A model generated the notes under the pieces. That model was not told the DNA's origin. It saw nothing but the letters and a program-made list of their open reading frames with translations, and did not search any database. Positions 19,691-29,830 of a stretch of 64,000 nt of DNA are shown here, in pieces. The translations under genes and the position numbers were made by a program. Within the stretch, counting starts at the first letter, position 1. Each line of letters opens with the position of its first letter. Source of the DNA: Symbiodinium natans (taxonomy: Eukaryota > Sar > Dinophyceae > Suessiales > Symbiodiniaceae). The DNA lies in NCBI GenBank assembly GCA_905221605.1, contig CAJNDS010002120.1, positions 55,001 to 119,000 of the forward strand, written 5' to 3'.

Positions 19691-19857
19691 TTGGGGTTTA
19701 CGAGAATAAGGGACCCCCAAAATGGGCCCCCCTGACAGCAAAGGAGCCCCAAACAGTAGGATTCCCTTGTAATAAGGACCCCAAATAATTAATGTAAACC
19801 CTAAACCCTAAACCCTAAACCCCACTAAGGCACCCCCGAAGTTCGGAAACCCCCCAC
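19691..19857 (+). mobile_element. MITE-like element, family C, split by a telomeric array
   Basis: Starts TGGGGTTTACGAGAATAAGG; CAGTAGGATTCCCTT and ATAAGGACCCC follow, then the array 19795-19822, then ACTAAGGCACCCCCGAAGTT and CGGAAACCCCCC. Confidence 0.8.
19795..19822 (-). repeat. Interstitial telomeric array inside a family C MITE
   Basis: Four CCCTAAA units between CCCCAAATAA and CCCCACTAAGG, which look like the duplicated CCCCAATAAGG of intact copies. Confidence 0.9.
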
Positions 19858-19938
19858 TTTGCGTAAGCCCCGTGCGTTCCGGAGGCACCGGGGGCCTGCA
19901 CCTGGTGGGTCTGGCTGGCTCTTCGTCGGGAAAGAAGG

Positions 19939-20027
19939 TTTAGGGTTTAGGGTTTAGGGTTTAGGGTTTAGGGTTTAGGGTTTAGGGTTTAGGGTTTAGG
20001 GTTTAGGGTTTAGGGTTTAGGGTTTAG
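19939..20027 (+). repeat. Interstitial telomeric array (TTTAGGG)
   Basis: About 12.5 perfect units, running into a family F half-element. Confidence 0.95.
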
Positions 20028-20075
20028 AGGTACCCCTTTAGAATCCCTTGAAGGGTACATATAGGGCCGCTCGTT
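20028..20075. mobile_element. Half MITE, family F-like, abutting an array
   Basis: GAGGTACCCCTTTAGAATCC, then AAGGGTACATATAGGG, resembling the centre of the 9714 copy; the left arm is missing where the array begins. Confidence 0.5.
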
Positions 20076-20109
20076 TTGGCTTTGACAGACACCTCAAAAG
20101 GAACTGGGG

Positions 20110-20790
20110 GGGTACAAAAAGAATTGAAAAGGCTGGCTGTTGAAAATTAACCTGCCTGTACTTCCTTACGTTCCTGGAGTTCTAAAAGTGGCTCCCTTTT
20201 TTGAAGGGTCCGTGGATGGGGGTAACGGTCTGTGGGGGAAGGCGGACCCTTCTGCGAACTTAGGTTTCGGAAAAAAAGCCCTTAAGCGAAGTTAGCCGGA
20301 GGTTTTCGGGGTGCTTACGGACTTTCAGGAAAGGCAGGCCCAAAGAATTGGAGAAAGGCTTGGCTGTAGTTCGAAAAAACATACATTCTCAAATTCCCTA
20401 AACCCTAAACCCTAAACCCTAAACCCTAAACCCTAAACCCTAAATTAGCTCCTTCTTTTCAAGACTTTAGAGAAGTAGGGTCATTCTGTTGATGTTTAAC
20501 TACGCCCAAATTCCCTAAATGTCTCAGTTTCTAAAAGCAGCTCCCACTTTAGAAATTTCAGAATTGGAAAAAGTTGAACATGTTCTTCGGGCTGGTTGTG
20601 GAATTTTAACTTGCCTAAGTTAAATCTAGTCCAGTTTTGAAGTTTCACGAACAAAAGCACTTCCCTTCGGTCTCCTTGAACTTGCAGGACTTGAAGAATT
20701 TCTGCCCTTAATTGAAAATCGGCCGAAACTCCAGAAGTTGCTAAGATTCATAAATTCGCTGCTATTTTGAGGACATGAAGGCTTGGGCAA
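20110..20790. repeat. Degenerate long tandem repeat, AT-rich
   Basis: Recurring words: GGCTGGCTGTTGAAAATTAA, then CTAAAAGTGGCTCCC (20130-20200); CTAAAAGCAGCTCCCACTTT (20530-20555); GGCTGGTTGTGGAATTTTAA (20598-20618). Interrupted by an array at 20396. Four or so decayed copies of about 150-200 bp. Confidence 0.55.
20396..20444 (-). repeat. Interstitial telomeric array (CCCTAAA)
   Basis: Seven units; the flanks belong to a degenerate tandem repeat. Confidence 0.95.
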
Positions 20791-21273
20791 TGAAAGTTTG
20801 CTGCCCTTGGCCCTCCTCTTCATTGACTCAGACAAGGTCGGTTGCAGGCATTTTTGATCCGAGAAGCCTGGCCTGCTTTCTTTCTTTCCTTGCTCCTGCC
20901 ATTCTCGGTTTTGCTCTCTGGCCCTCTCTCACCTCTTTATACTGGTAAACAAAACCCCGTCCATGGCTGATTGAAAGCATAGACCCAAGCTTCGAGCCTG
21001 TGACAAAGAACTGTTCGTCCGAGTGCGGAGAAAGCTCTGAGAACGATCGAAGTCGCCAAAAAGGGTCCGGCCTTCCGCTTGGAAGGCGGCGGAGCGTCCT
21101 GATGTCGACTTGCAGCCACAGTCAAAAACTATTAACTATGGACTCTTCTAGCTTCTGCTTGAACCTGTTGCTTTCGCAGAAGTCCCGAAGGCTCTCACAG
21201 CCATTGCTCAACCTCTAAACCATGTGGATCCCATCAGATCCCCTACATCCAACGACAAAAACCTCTCAGAACC

Positions 21274-21368
21274 TGGGGGTTTACGAAATATAGGGGTCCC
21301 CCAATATAGACCCCCAAATACTAGGATCCCGTGTCCCAAGAAGGTACCCCTAATATGGTAAACCCCCA
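21274..21368 (+). mobile_element. MITE-like element, family C
   Basis: TGGGGGTTTACGAAATATAG at the left, AATATAGACCCCCAAATACT inside, ATGGTAAACCCCCA at the right; close to full length. Confidence 0.85.
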
Positions 21369-21369
21369 C

Positions 21370-22120
21370 CTCTGCTGCAGAACTCTCAGGGGCCCAGACA
21401 GGCGGTTGCGGTCGAGGCGGGGGAGCCTCCCAAAGCGGAAGTGCTTTGCAAGTTCGAAGTGAATGAAAAGAGCGCCTCATTTCATATTATAATATGGAAA
21501 CAAGAAGAAATAGAGCGAAAAAAACCCACTTTTAATCATGTTCGTGGGCGGCTTTGGTTCATGGTTGAGTGGATATGAGTAGTTAAGCCCACAGATGGAC
21601 AGGTGAAAGATGAACTAGACCATCGTCCCTGGTTTCCTTCGTCTTCGTTCGCTGTTCTATGATGGGTTCCAAAGGTGGGTAGCAAAGAAGCCGGAATGAA
21701 GGACTCGGACCAACTGTAACATTGAATAATACAGAGTGAAACAGTGCAGTCTTCCGTGGGTGAGAACCATGACATGCAACGGAGGCTTTGTCGAATCTTG
21801 TTTGCCCGCAGCGAACAGATGTCAAGCATGACTATCAAAGGATGAGTCATCTGTTGGGCTATGCCGCTGATGCAGTACTATGCCTTATGCTGCTGGGACT
21901 TGCTCTGGCTTGCTGCTGCACTTAAGATCATGATCCGAGCTCGATGTTTATGTAGCAGCGACCGCCCTGGATTTCCACAGCCCAAGGCCTAAACAAACAA
22001 TCCGAAGCCTGAAGCAATCAAGGTGCGACAAGTGCTGACAGCGATCGCGCCCCCTCGTACAGTGTCCTGAGTGTTAAGCGCCCCTTGCGCCCCTTCACCC
22101 GTGCCACAATGCGGTTGACG
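21370..22120. other. Stretch without recognised genes or arrays
   Basis: Open frames on the minus strand (for example 21536-21850) have no recognised domain. Confidence 0.4.
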
Positions 22121-22122
22121 AC

Positions 22123-22178
22123 AGTAGGATCCCCTTATAGTCAGGACCCACTAAGGTACCCCGAAATTTCGGACACCC
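22123..22178 (+). mobile_element. Half MITE, family C, ending at an array
   Basis: CAGTAGGATCCCCTTATAGT, then AAGGTACCCCGAAATTTCGG; the left part is missing, and the right end runs into CCCTAAA repeats. Confidence 0.65.
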
Positions 22179-22228
22179 CTAAACCCTAAACCCTAAGCCC
22201 TGAACCCTAAACCCTAAACCCTAAACCA
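22179..22228 (-). repeat. Interstitial telomeric array (CCCTAAA)
   Basis: Seven units, CCCTAAG and CCCTGAA variants, directly after a family C end. Confidence 0.95.
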
Positions 22229-22662
22229 TGTGCAGAGCAGCGGTTGCCTCAGGCGGCCTGGGTACATCCCGCTTCCGCGCGGCCGCGTCGGCGAGGTTTG
22301 CGATGGCCTCTGTGGGCTTAAGTTAAGTTCTCTGCGGCTTAAACTCCTGCACTATAGGGTCGAGGAGTTTGGATGATTTAGAAGCTTGTATGACTGGTGC
22401 TTGTGATTCAGGCGAGAGATGCTACGGCTTGCGACATTAGCGAGGTTCGTTACTGGATGCACGTGCTCAGCCTGACCAAGGATTACTGGAATGGAGCCAA
22501 GAACGATTTCTGATTGAGGCTGAGTCTGGGTTCCGACAGGTTTAACTTGAGTCAGACCCACCAGGCCAGGCGCGCTCCAAAGCCACTTAGGCCTGCTTGA
22601 CAACACAAACATCCTAATCACGAAAACCTAAATGAACCTTTCTGAGAATTCTAGGGTTAGGA

Positions 22663-22689
22663 CCCCCCCCCCCCCCCCCCCCCCCCCCC
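22663..22689. repeat. Poly-C run, 27 bases
   Basis: C27 on plus. Confidence 0.95.
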
Positions 22690-22915
22690 GCCCTTGCCCT
22701 CAAGCATCAAGTCCCCAACCCAGTCCCTTTGCTCCTCATATATACCCCGTAAACCCTCGGCCCCTAAGCCCTTACACCCACCTGAAATGCGAGTTTACAA
22801 CAGGACCCTTGTTGAAAATGTCCAGCAGCCCTGCCCCTTTTTCCGAAAAATCCCCCTGCTCCCCCGCATGGTCACCTCGGCCTCGGCTGCAGCTACCTGC
22901 ACTCAGAGCATGGCA

Positions 22916-22969
22916 AACCCTAAACCCTAAACCCTAAACCCCAAACCCTAAACCCTAAAACCCTAAACC
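22916..22969 (-). repeat. Interstitial telomeric array (CCCTAAA)
   Basis: About 7.5 units, one CCCCAAA. Confidence 0.95.
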
Positions 22970-23734
22970 ATGAGGCCTCTATGGTTTTTGACCGCTTGCC
23001 CAGTAGGCTCAAGGTTTGATCTAGGCACCCAATATAGGCGCCTGAATGATTCTAGAATAGGGTTTTTGGGGGGATATTAAAGTATAATCATAAAGGGACC
23101 CTAAGGGAATACTATCACTATAGTAGGTTCACAAAACACTCGGCCCATTTGCCCCACGTGAGCAAGTGGACCAGGGCACTTCCACAGTGGAACCTTTCAT
23201 GGATTTATGGGTGTCGTAGAATCTCCGCCAGAGACTCACCAAACATGTCAAGAAGACCTTGGCAGCAGATTCTTTCCGAACGGCCGCTGCCTCAGTGGCG
23301 AGAAAGGGATGGCCGGTTAAGAGTTTTTCTGCGTATCTCGGGAATATTCGGACATCCTTCAAACACATGACTCAAGTCCCTGAAAGCCCCCAAGGGCAAC
23401 AAGAAGGCTGCTGGGCACTCCACCGTCACCGCCAGAGTAGCAACTGCTGCCTGAGCCACGATCTGTGCAGAGCAACTTCAGATTCAGACCTTAAGCGAAA
23501 GTAGATTCAGTAGAATCGCCACTACAAGTAGAATGCATGCATTCGCCTCCTCACTCGAAGCCTTTTCCCTCGGGTCACACTTCGTGATGCGTTCGGCAGC
23601 CTTTTGCAAGTTGTCTTGAGGGTGTCTAGCATTCCCCCCCCGTACTTCAAACTCCCTGCTAAAACCAAGATAGATCACAGATCCATGCGCAGATATGGCA
23701 CGACCTTGGCTTCACCTACATGGCGTCGATATGA

Positions 23735-23912
23735 GAGTTTACGAACATATAAGGTACCCTAAAATAGACCCCCCAAACAGTAGGATTCCCTTAAGCTTAT
23801 AATAAGGTCCCCAGTAGGACTCCCTTAAACTTATAGTCAGGACCCCAGTAGGATTCCCTTAAACTTAAATTAGGGAACCCCAGTAGGCACCCCCGAATTT
23901 CGGAAACCCCCA
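23735..23912 (+). mobile_element. MITE-like element, family C, internally triplicated
   Basis: GAGTTTACGAACATATAAGG at the left and CCGAATTTCGGAAACCCCCA at the right. The CAGTAGGATTCCCTTAAAC segment occurs three times (about 23777, 23813, 23850). Confidence 0.8.
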
Positions 23913-23949
23913 CACCCTAAACCTTAAACCTTAAACCCTAAACCCTAAT
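23913..23949 (-). repeat. Interstitial telomeric array (CCCTAAA)
   Basis: Five units including two CCTTAAA, starting at the last base of a family C element. Confidence 0.9.
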
Positions 23950-24036
23950 CCCCGCCATCTCCCTTTGGGCCGCTGGCGGCTTCGGCAGCTGCCAGCGCTG
24001 AGGGCGTCAGCCTTTTGCAACGGCTCACAGAGGCAC

Positions 24037-24188
24037 GATTTGCTTAAGAACACCCAAAGAGGAAAAACATAATAATCGCTATATTAAAGAACCCCCAAAA
24101 GAAGAAGAAAGAATATGTAATCATTATATTACCCTTATGAGGAGTAAGTCATATTTTGTATTTTTTGGGGGGTTCTTAAGCAATTCGT
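24037..24188. mobile_element. MITE-like element, family E
   Basis: CGATTTGCTTAAGAACACCC at the left mirrors GGGGTTCTTAAGCAATTCG at the right; AT-rich interior with ATTACCCTTATGAGG. Confidence 0.8.
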
Positions 24189-24329
24189 AGAAAAGCTTTT
24201 GCTGCTTTTTGATTTTGTTTACGATTCTTTGCAGCCCTGCCCTGGCCGCGGCCTCTCGGTGGAGCGCTCCACCATTTTTGAAGACAGCCTACCCCATCCC
24301 AATGCTTTGAGCCAAGATGCGAGACGGTC

Positions 24330-24535
24330 AGGTTTAGGGCCTTTAGGGTTTAGGGGTTTAGGGGTTTAGGGGTTTAGGGGTTTAGGGGTTTAGGGGTTTA
24401 GGGGTTGGGTTTAGGGGTTTAGGGGTTTAGGGGGTTAGGGGTTTAGGGGTTTAGGGGTTTAGGGGTTTAGGGGTTTAGGCGTTTAGGGGTTTAGGGGTTT
24501 AGGCGTTTAGGGGTTAGGGTTTAGGGTTTAGGGTA
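24330..24535 (+). repeat. Octamer telomeric variant array (TTTAGGGG)
   Basis: About 25 units, nearly all TTTAGGGG rather than TTTAGGG, with a few TTAGGGG and GTTTAGGC; the heptamer returns at the right end. Confidence 0.95.
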
Positions 24536-24800
24536 GGAATCTCGTCCGCGACGATACTCCGAAACGATCAACTCTGCTCAGATTTCACTTCTGAATTTCT
24601 AGCCAGGGACTCTGAAGTCTCAAGCAAGCTTATTTTTTTAGTTCATGTGCACAACTGGAAACAAAGATGAGATCGATGAGCCCCTGTAGGTTCTTCAACC
24701 ACAGGGGTCACCAAACGCCAGCAGGGACACCGACAAGCTTTGGTGCCAGGACCTGAAAGGATCACAGGGCAAACGTTGCAATTACATCACATCTCATCTG

Positions 24801-24869
24801 GGAGTTTAGTTTACGAAAATAAGGGACCCCTGATATACACACCCAAAGAGTAGGTTTCGGAAACCCCAT
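24801..24869 (+). mobile_element. MITE-like element, family C, shortened
   Basis: GGAGTTTAGTTTACGAAAAT at the left, GTAGGTTTCGGAAACCCC at the right; the ATAAGGACCCC middle is deleted. Confidence 0.7.
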
Positions 24870-25008
24870 CTCAGAATCCCCTTAGGCTCATGTTTAGCTG
24901 ATGTCAGGCAGTGTGGCCCTGCCGAATGCCCCACCCTTCCATCCACTTCCGCGCCTCCCGTCCTGGAAGCAATGGCTTCGCCAACGCCCAGGGCACAATG
25001 CCCGGCTG

Positions 25009-25467
25009 TTACTGCGCTACGGAAGCAAATTCAGGACAAAGATCATGGGCGAGGCTTAGAACACAGACCGGGGCAAAGTTCACAGCAAGTCCTAATCCTA
25101 TGGTTCGGGAGGCATGCTCCAGGGCCTCCAGCGCAGCCCCAGCCGGGCACACATGGCACATGGTGCCACGGAGAGAGCGCAATTTGCAAAGCGCAGTTTT
25201 GGCATGCGACAACCGGCATCCCTCCATGGTGTCCAACGACTCAGAGCAAGGCCTTGACAAAGTCGAATGATGTATACCTTTGCCTTGGCAAATTACAGCA
25301 GCACGCATCTCCAGTTCAAATCCAGATATCAAAGTAAGTGGTTTCCATCGAGGCATTTCGGAACACAGTCTGCGTTTCATCTGCAACGAGCAGACTCTAG
25401 GCTGCTCAGATGATGGGGCCACTGATGGCCTACAGTCTGCCAAAGGTACACATGAACCTCTGGCCAC
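25009..25467 (-). CDS. Open frame of 152 codons, unknown product
   Basis: Minus-strand frame with a G/C-ending stretch (CHVCPAGAALEALEHASRTI, then LSLAHDLCPEF) before a TAA at 25009. The opposite strand is also open here, and a GTAAGT donor lies on the plus strand at about 25333. No family was recognised; which strand codes, if either, is unclear. Confidence 0.18.
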   Translation of the reverse strand: MARGSCVPLADCRPSVAPSSEQPRVCSLQMKRRLCSEMPRWKPLTLISGFELEMRAAVICQGKGIHHSTLSRPCSESLDTMEGCRLSHAKTALCKLRSLRGTMCHVCPAGAALEALEHASRTIGLGLAVNFAPVCVLSLAHDLCPEFASVAQ

Positions 25468-25692
25468 TTAGTAAGGAGCTCAGACCCGATGCTGTTCTTC
25501 TCACATGCTCCCGACATGGCATCGTTAGGATTCCAAGCACTGAGTCAGTCACTGGGTAGTCACTGGGTAGCCATTGCCGTGGAACACGGCACAATCGAAC
25601 AATTTTCAAGCAACTTCATACCAATTCCGGGCAAGGCCTAAACGATGACATCTGCCAGAAGTGCCGAGTAAGTCGAAACCGAGTCCCTGATA

Positions 25693-25801
25693 CCCCAAGA
25701 GCCCAATGCCCCTTAATAAAGGACTATTCCTTAAACCATAATAAGGATCCCTTTATAGCCTAAGCCATATTCCTTAATTGAGGGGTAGAAGGCTCTCTGG
25801 G
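25693..25801. mobile_element. MITE-like element, family A
   Basis: CCCCAAGAGCCCAATGCCCC on the left, GAGGGGTAGAAGGCTCTCTG on the right, with AAGGATCCCTTTATAG inside. Confidence 0.8.
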
Positions 25802-25823
25802 TACCAAACCCCGGAACACTGCC

Positions 25824-25862
25824 CTAAACCCTAAATCCTAACCCTAAACCCTAAACCCTAAT
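25824..25862 (-). repeat. Interstitial telomeric array (CCCTAAA)
   Basis: About 5 units, some CCTAACC. Confidence 0.9.
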
Positions 25863-25944
25863 CGAAACCTGGGGACGTCGCCCACATCTGCTATCCCGCT
25901 GCGACGGGCTGATCAATGGACATGTGGAATATCCTGCGAGTCAC

Positions 25945-26021
25945 AAACCCCGAAAAAAAAAACGTCCTTATTAAGGGTAATATTGGGATTGTTATTTGTG
26001 TATTCTTTTGGGGTTCTTAAG
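25945..26021. mobile_element. Partial MITE, family E
   Basis: AACGTCCTTATTAAGGGTAA, then TTTTGGGGTTCTTAAGGA; matches the right half of the 29521 copy. Confidence 0.6.
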
Positions 26022-26047
26022 GAGATAGTGGGCAATGCTCACTTCTA

Positions 26048-26158
26048 CCCGGAGAGCCCAATACCCCTCAATCAAGGAATATGGCTTATAAACTATAAAG
26101 GGATGTTTATTGTGATTTAAGGAACATTCCTTTATTCTGGGGTATTCGGCTCTTTGGG
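26048..26158. mobile_element. MITE-like element, family A
   Basis: CCCGGAGAGCCCAATACCCC / GGGGTATTCGGCTCTTTGGG with paired AT-rich arms. Confidence 0.8.
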
Positions 26159-26455
26159 TTCCAAGCTTGTTCGAGCAGGCGAAAGCTGCGGTGTGTTACG
26201 CCCGTGAGCCATGTGGGCTTTCCCAAAACCCTGCTAGAAGATGCAATTCGGCCGTCTGCGTGTACCTTGTTTGAGTTTCATGGCTTCCACACCTTCTCTG
26301 CCGCTCTGCCGGCGAAACGGGTTTAATGATGCTTACTGTGGACACGTAGTTTGGGCACATGATGGCACATGCACTCATCCCACTCTGGCGCCTCAGACAT
26401 GTGTACGCCCGATCCCGGGACATAACGGAATCGAAATTGAGCCTCTGGCGGATGG

Positions 26456-26471
26456 GGTTTAGGGTTTAGGG
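26456..26471 (+). repeat. Minimal telomeric array (TTTAGGG)
   Basis: Two units. Confidence 0.75.
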
Positions 26472-26749
26472 TGCATTGAGTCAAAGAGCTACTTGATATG
26501 AGGGTCTGGACTGGAGACGCCGGCTTACACCGGGATTGTTTGGATTCAGGGTTAATGCGTTCAGCTTTCAGATTTGGGGGTGCAAACCTCGGCGGCAATT
26601 GAAGTTTAGAGCTCACGGTGTTTATGGGAGTTTCAGAGGCTGGGCGTAAGGGCTTGCCGCAGTGCAGGACAGGCAGGTCTCCCCGCAGCAAATATAGCCA
26701 AGTACTGGCTACCCCCCTTGACATCAGAAAGAGTTGCAACGCCGCTAGC

Positions 26750-26807
26750 CCTAAACCCTAAACCCTACACCCTCAACCCTAAACCCTAAACGTCCCTAAA
26801 CCCCAGG
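26750..26807 (-). repeat. Interstitial telomeric array (CCCTAAA)
   Basis: About 8 units with CCCTACA and CCCTCAA, one break (CGTCC). Confidence 0.9.
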
Positions 26808-26890
26808 GAGGTGCGCCTGATGGTCGGCTTCTGATGGCTCTCGATGGTCAATGAGGATGCATCCCTGAGGCATTGGGATGGTCAAGACAA

Positions 26891-26971
26891 GGGTTTAGGG
26901 TTTAGGGTTTAGGGTTTAGGCTTTAGGGTTTAGGGTTTAGGGTTTAGGGTTTAGGGTTTAGGGCTTAGGGT
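26891..26971 (+). repeat. Interstitial telomeric array (TTTAGGG)
   Basis: About 11 units. Confidence 0.95.
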
Positions 26972-27530
26972 CGATGATGTGTCTGCCGCTTCAGGTGTGG
27001 GGCTACCAGAGCAGTCACAGTCCCAACTAGCAGAAGACCTAGCTTCGTGCTCGCCGGAAGGAAGAGTGAGGCAGAGCACTGGTAGAACAACATGTGAATT
27101 AGATTCTGGTCTCCAGATTCACTGCCTGAACTCAAAAGGAAAGAAGGCAAAGGTGCACTCTGCAGCCGAGGCGCACATCTTTCGCCTCACTGATGTCAAA
27201 GTCAGCGATCTCAACTTTAGCAACAGATTTCACCTGGCCAAATTCGCCTACAGTTACACTCTGGAAGCTCAGCAAGAAGAACGCTACGGCAGCCCCGCAT
27301 CAGCACTGCGGGAGGTCAAATGAAATCTCTGGCAAGGGCCTACGCGCTGATGGGTTCCTTCTGCAAGCTGTCTGCTGCAAGTATGGCCAGATCGGCCGAG
27401 GATTCTTGAACCACACCGAATCACTTTCAGACAAGGGCCACATCCTCATCCCGAGTTGAACTCTGAACCGAGTCGCCCTGCATCCGCCAGACCCCCAAGC
27501 CGCAATCCATAATGAGCCCGGCACCACCCA

Positions 27531-27560
27531 GAAAAAAAAAAAAAAAAAACAGAAAAAAAA
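27531..27560. repeat. Poly-A tract, interrupted
   Basis: A18, C, AGA, A8: not preceded by a recognised coding end. Confidence 0.8.
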
Positions 27561-27844
27561 ACTCACGGAACCTGGTTGAACGGCAGAGTGAGGGTAGAGG
27601 ACGCGCCTGCGGCAAGAGTTTAGGGGTAGGTAATTTGCCGATGTTTGCCGGGACGGTGCTCAGGCTGTAGGCTTTAAGATTCTCTGGTCCATCGAAAAAC
27701 TAGGATTTGGATCATCACCACTCAACGCTAAACCTGTGCCGGGAAACCCCACCTGCCAGAACCCGGGAACCCTTTCCTCCAGATTTGCCTTGCCCAGAGG
27801 GTTTTGCCCCATGCCAACGACCGCGACAGGACCCTTCGTCATGC

Positions 27845-27980
27845 TTTGGGATGTTCCTCCTTATACTAACAGTCCTTAAAAGGGACTAGAGTAACCCCCT
27901 ATTGTAATCCCCACGAAGCCGTAAACCCTAAACCCTAAGCCCTAAACCCTAAATGCTAGTAGAAGGGGGGGGGAACATAT
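27845..27980. mobile_element. MITE-like element, family B, split by a telomeric array
   Basis: Left half TTTGGGATGTTCCTCCTTAT, CTAACAGTCCTTAAAAGGG; array at 27922-27953; right half TGCTAGTAGAAGGGGGGGGG, AACAT. Confidence 0.75.
27922..27953 (-). repeat. Interstitial telomeric array inside a family B MITE
   Basis: About 4.5 units replacing the ATAAGGACTGT stretch of intact copies. Confidence 0.9.
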
Positions 27981-28055
27981 CATACTGTTCAAGCTCCACA
28001 GGGAGCCTTCTCCGGGCCGCCAGATCTCCACCTGCCCGATGGAGCTTTGGGGCTA

Positions 28056-28099
28056 GGGTTTAGGGTTTAGGGCAAAGCTTAGGGTTTAGGGTTTAGGGT
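28056..28099 (+). repeat. Interstitial telomeric array (TTTAGGG)
   Basis: Two blocks of about 2.5 units separated by GCAAAGC. Confidence 0.9.
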
Positions 28100-28329
28100 G
28101 GGTGCTTTCAAAGCAAAGTCCACGCAGCAGACAAGCCGTGCATGACCAACTTGACCAACCAACACTATATACACTATATAAAAAACAACAAAGAAACCGT
28201 GAACAGAAAGCTCCTGCGCAACGGGCGTTGATGTCCTGAACCCTCCTATCCCCAAGACCTTCAACGGAGGACTAACTGGGTTGCATACCTGGCTAAGACG
28301 TCGATCCAGCCGCAACGTCCCCTGCAAAG

Positions 28330-28394
28330 GGTTTAGGGTTTAGGGTTTAGGGTTTAGGGTTTAGGGTTTAGGGTTTAGGGTTTAGGGTTTAGGG
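28330..28394 (+). repeat. Interstitial telomeric array (TTTAGGG)
   Basis: About 9 perfect units. Confidence 0.95.
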
Positions 28395-28698
28395 AGCTTC
28401 TTTGAGTCAAAATTCGGGTAAGGGGTGGCAAAGTCATATAGGGGCCTTAATAGTTAGAACAGGGTTGTGGGGGTACTACAGTACGTATACATATACACCG
28501 ACCACAAGGGAGTGCTATTACGTAGTAGTTATTCCGACCCTTGCATTACACTCCCAATACAAGTATGAGTCATACTGTAAGACTGCCTGCTGCTTGACCG
28601 GCATTTAACAACTGCAATGCACCCGAAGCATGACGAAAAAAAACGCTCCTCGTTAACCGTCACCGGCCTCTCAACCCCCCGGGGTTTGAAGGATGGAC

Positions 28699-28791
28699 GG
28701 TTTAGGGTTTAGGGTTTAGGGTTTAGGGTTTAGGGTTTAGGGTTTAGGGTTTAGGGTTTAGGGTTTAGGGTTTAGGGTTTAGGGTTTAGGG
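28699..28791 (+). repeat. Interstitial telomeric array (TTTAGGG)
   Basis: About 13 perfect units. Confidence 0.95.
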
Positions 28792-28887
28792 ACATTGGGA
28801 GCACGGCTTCATCACTCTTGGGCTGCTCTTTAGGACTTGAGAATCTTAGGGGTGGGATGTCGATGCGCAGCGCGTCCATCGCATAGA

Positions 28888-28951
28888 CCTTAAACCCTAA
28901 ACCCTAAACGCTAAACCCTAAACCCTAAACCCTAAACCCTACACCCTACAC
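28888..28951 (-). repeat. Interstitial telomeric array (CCCTAAA)
   Basis: About 9 units, the last CCCTACA. Confidence 0.95.
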
Positions 28952-29051
28952 TCATTCCTCCCAAACTCCCTGGAAAGCACACGCTCTCTCAACACCAGCC
29001 TCCCAATTTCTGAAACCTTACGCAACTGAACTCATCCTCAAGAAACCGTCA

Positions 29052-29118
29052 ACCCTAAACCCTAAACCCTAAACCCTAAACCCTAAACCCTAAACCCTCA
29101 ACCCTAAACCCTCAACCC
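29052..29118 (-). repeat. Interstitial telomeric array (CCCTAAA)
   Basis: About 9.5 units with two CCCTCAA. Confidence 0.95.
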
Positions 29119-29221
29119 AAGCCCCAAAGAGTGAGCCTGAAAGGAGTCCTCCGAGGATTCCTCGGTGCTCACCTGGTGATCGGTCAAGGAAGCTTGGGTT
29201 TGACTCCAGGATGAAGGGGTT

Positions 29222-29265
29222 AAGAGTTTAAGGTCTAGGGTTCAGGGTTTAGGGTTCAGGGTTTT
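29222..29265 (+). repeat. Degenerate telomeric array
   Basis: About 6 units: TTTAAGG, TCTAGGG, TTCAGGG, TTTAGGG. Confidence 0.85.
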
Positions 29266-29520
29266 CGGGCAAGTTATGCATGTCTCTTGAGCACGGTTTC
29301 CCATGTAAGACTTAAGTTTTTTGGACTCGTTCTTGGGTTTTTAAGGTGTAACATGGTTGCCACTTAAGGCAGGCTCAGCCCAAGCCATCATCTTCTAGTA
29401 GGGTGAGTTCTGAAAAAACTTCGGATTGTGCGGACGCTGGTTTCACACAAGAACGCATCGGAAACTCCACACTAGCTCCCATCTTCACCCCTCAACCTCC
29501 AAAAAGGGCCAAGCTCTAAA

Positions 29521-29626
29521 CTACTATTTGCTTAAGAACCCCAAAAAATATGCATGTTCTTCCTTACTAAGGGTAATACAGGGATTATTATTTTCTATTC
29601 TTTCGGGGTTCTTAAGCAACTAGTAG
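29521..29626. mobile_element. MITE-like element, family E
   Basis: CTACTATTTGCTTAAGAACC mirrors GGTTCTTAAGCAACTAGTAG (19 of 20 paired); interior CTAAGGGTAATACAGGG is shared with 25945. Confidence 0.85.
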
Positions 29627-29774
29627 TAAGCCACCTGAAAGTCCAACAGCGTCCGCCTCGACTGCCAAGCCAGTGCCAACAGCGTCGTGGGCGAAGTCCC
29701 GGATGAGTCGCTGACGTGCGAAGGAAAAGGCGTAAGGAGTAGCTTCAGGTTCTAAGGCCTTTGTGGGCTTAAGT

Positions 29775-29830
29775 TACCCTAAACCCTAAACCCTAAACCC
29801 TAAACCCTCAACCCTAAACCCTAAACCCTA
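29775..29830 (-). repeat. Interstitial telomeric array (CCCTAAA)
   Basis: Eight units, one CCCTCAA. The left flank TGTGGGCTTAAGTTA is shared with about 22310-22325, so this flank is itself repeated. Confidence 0.95.
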
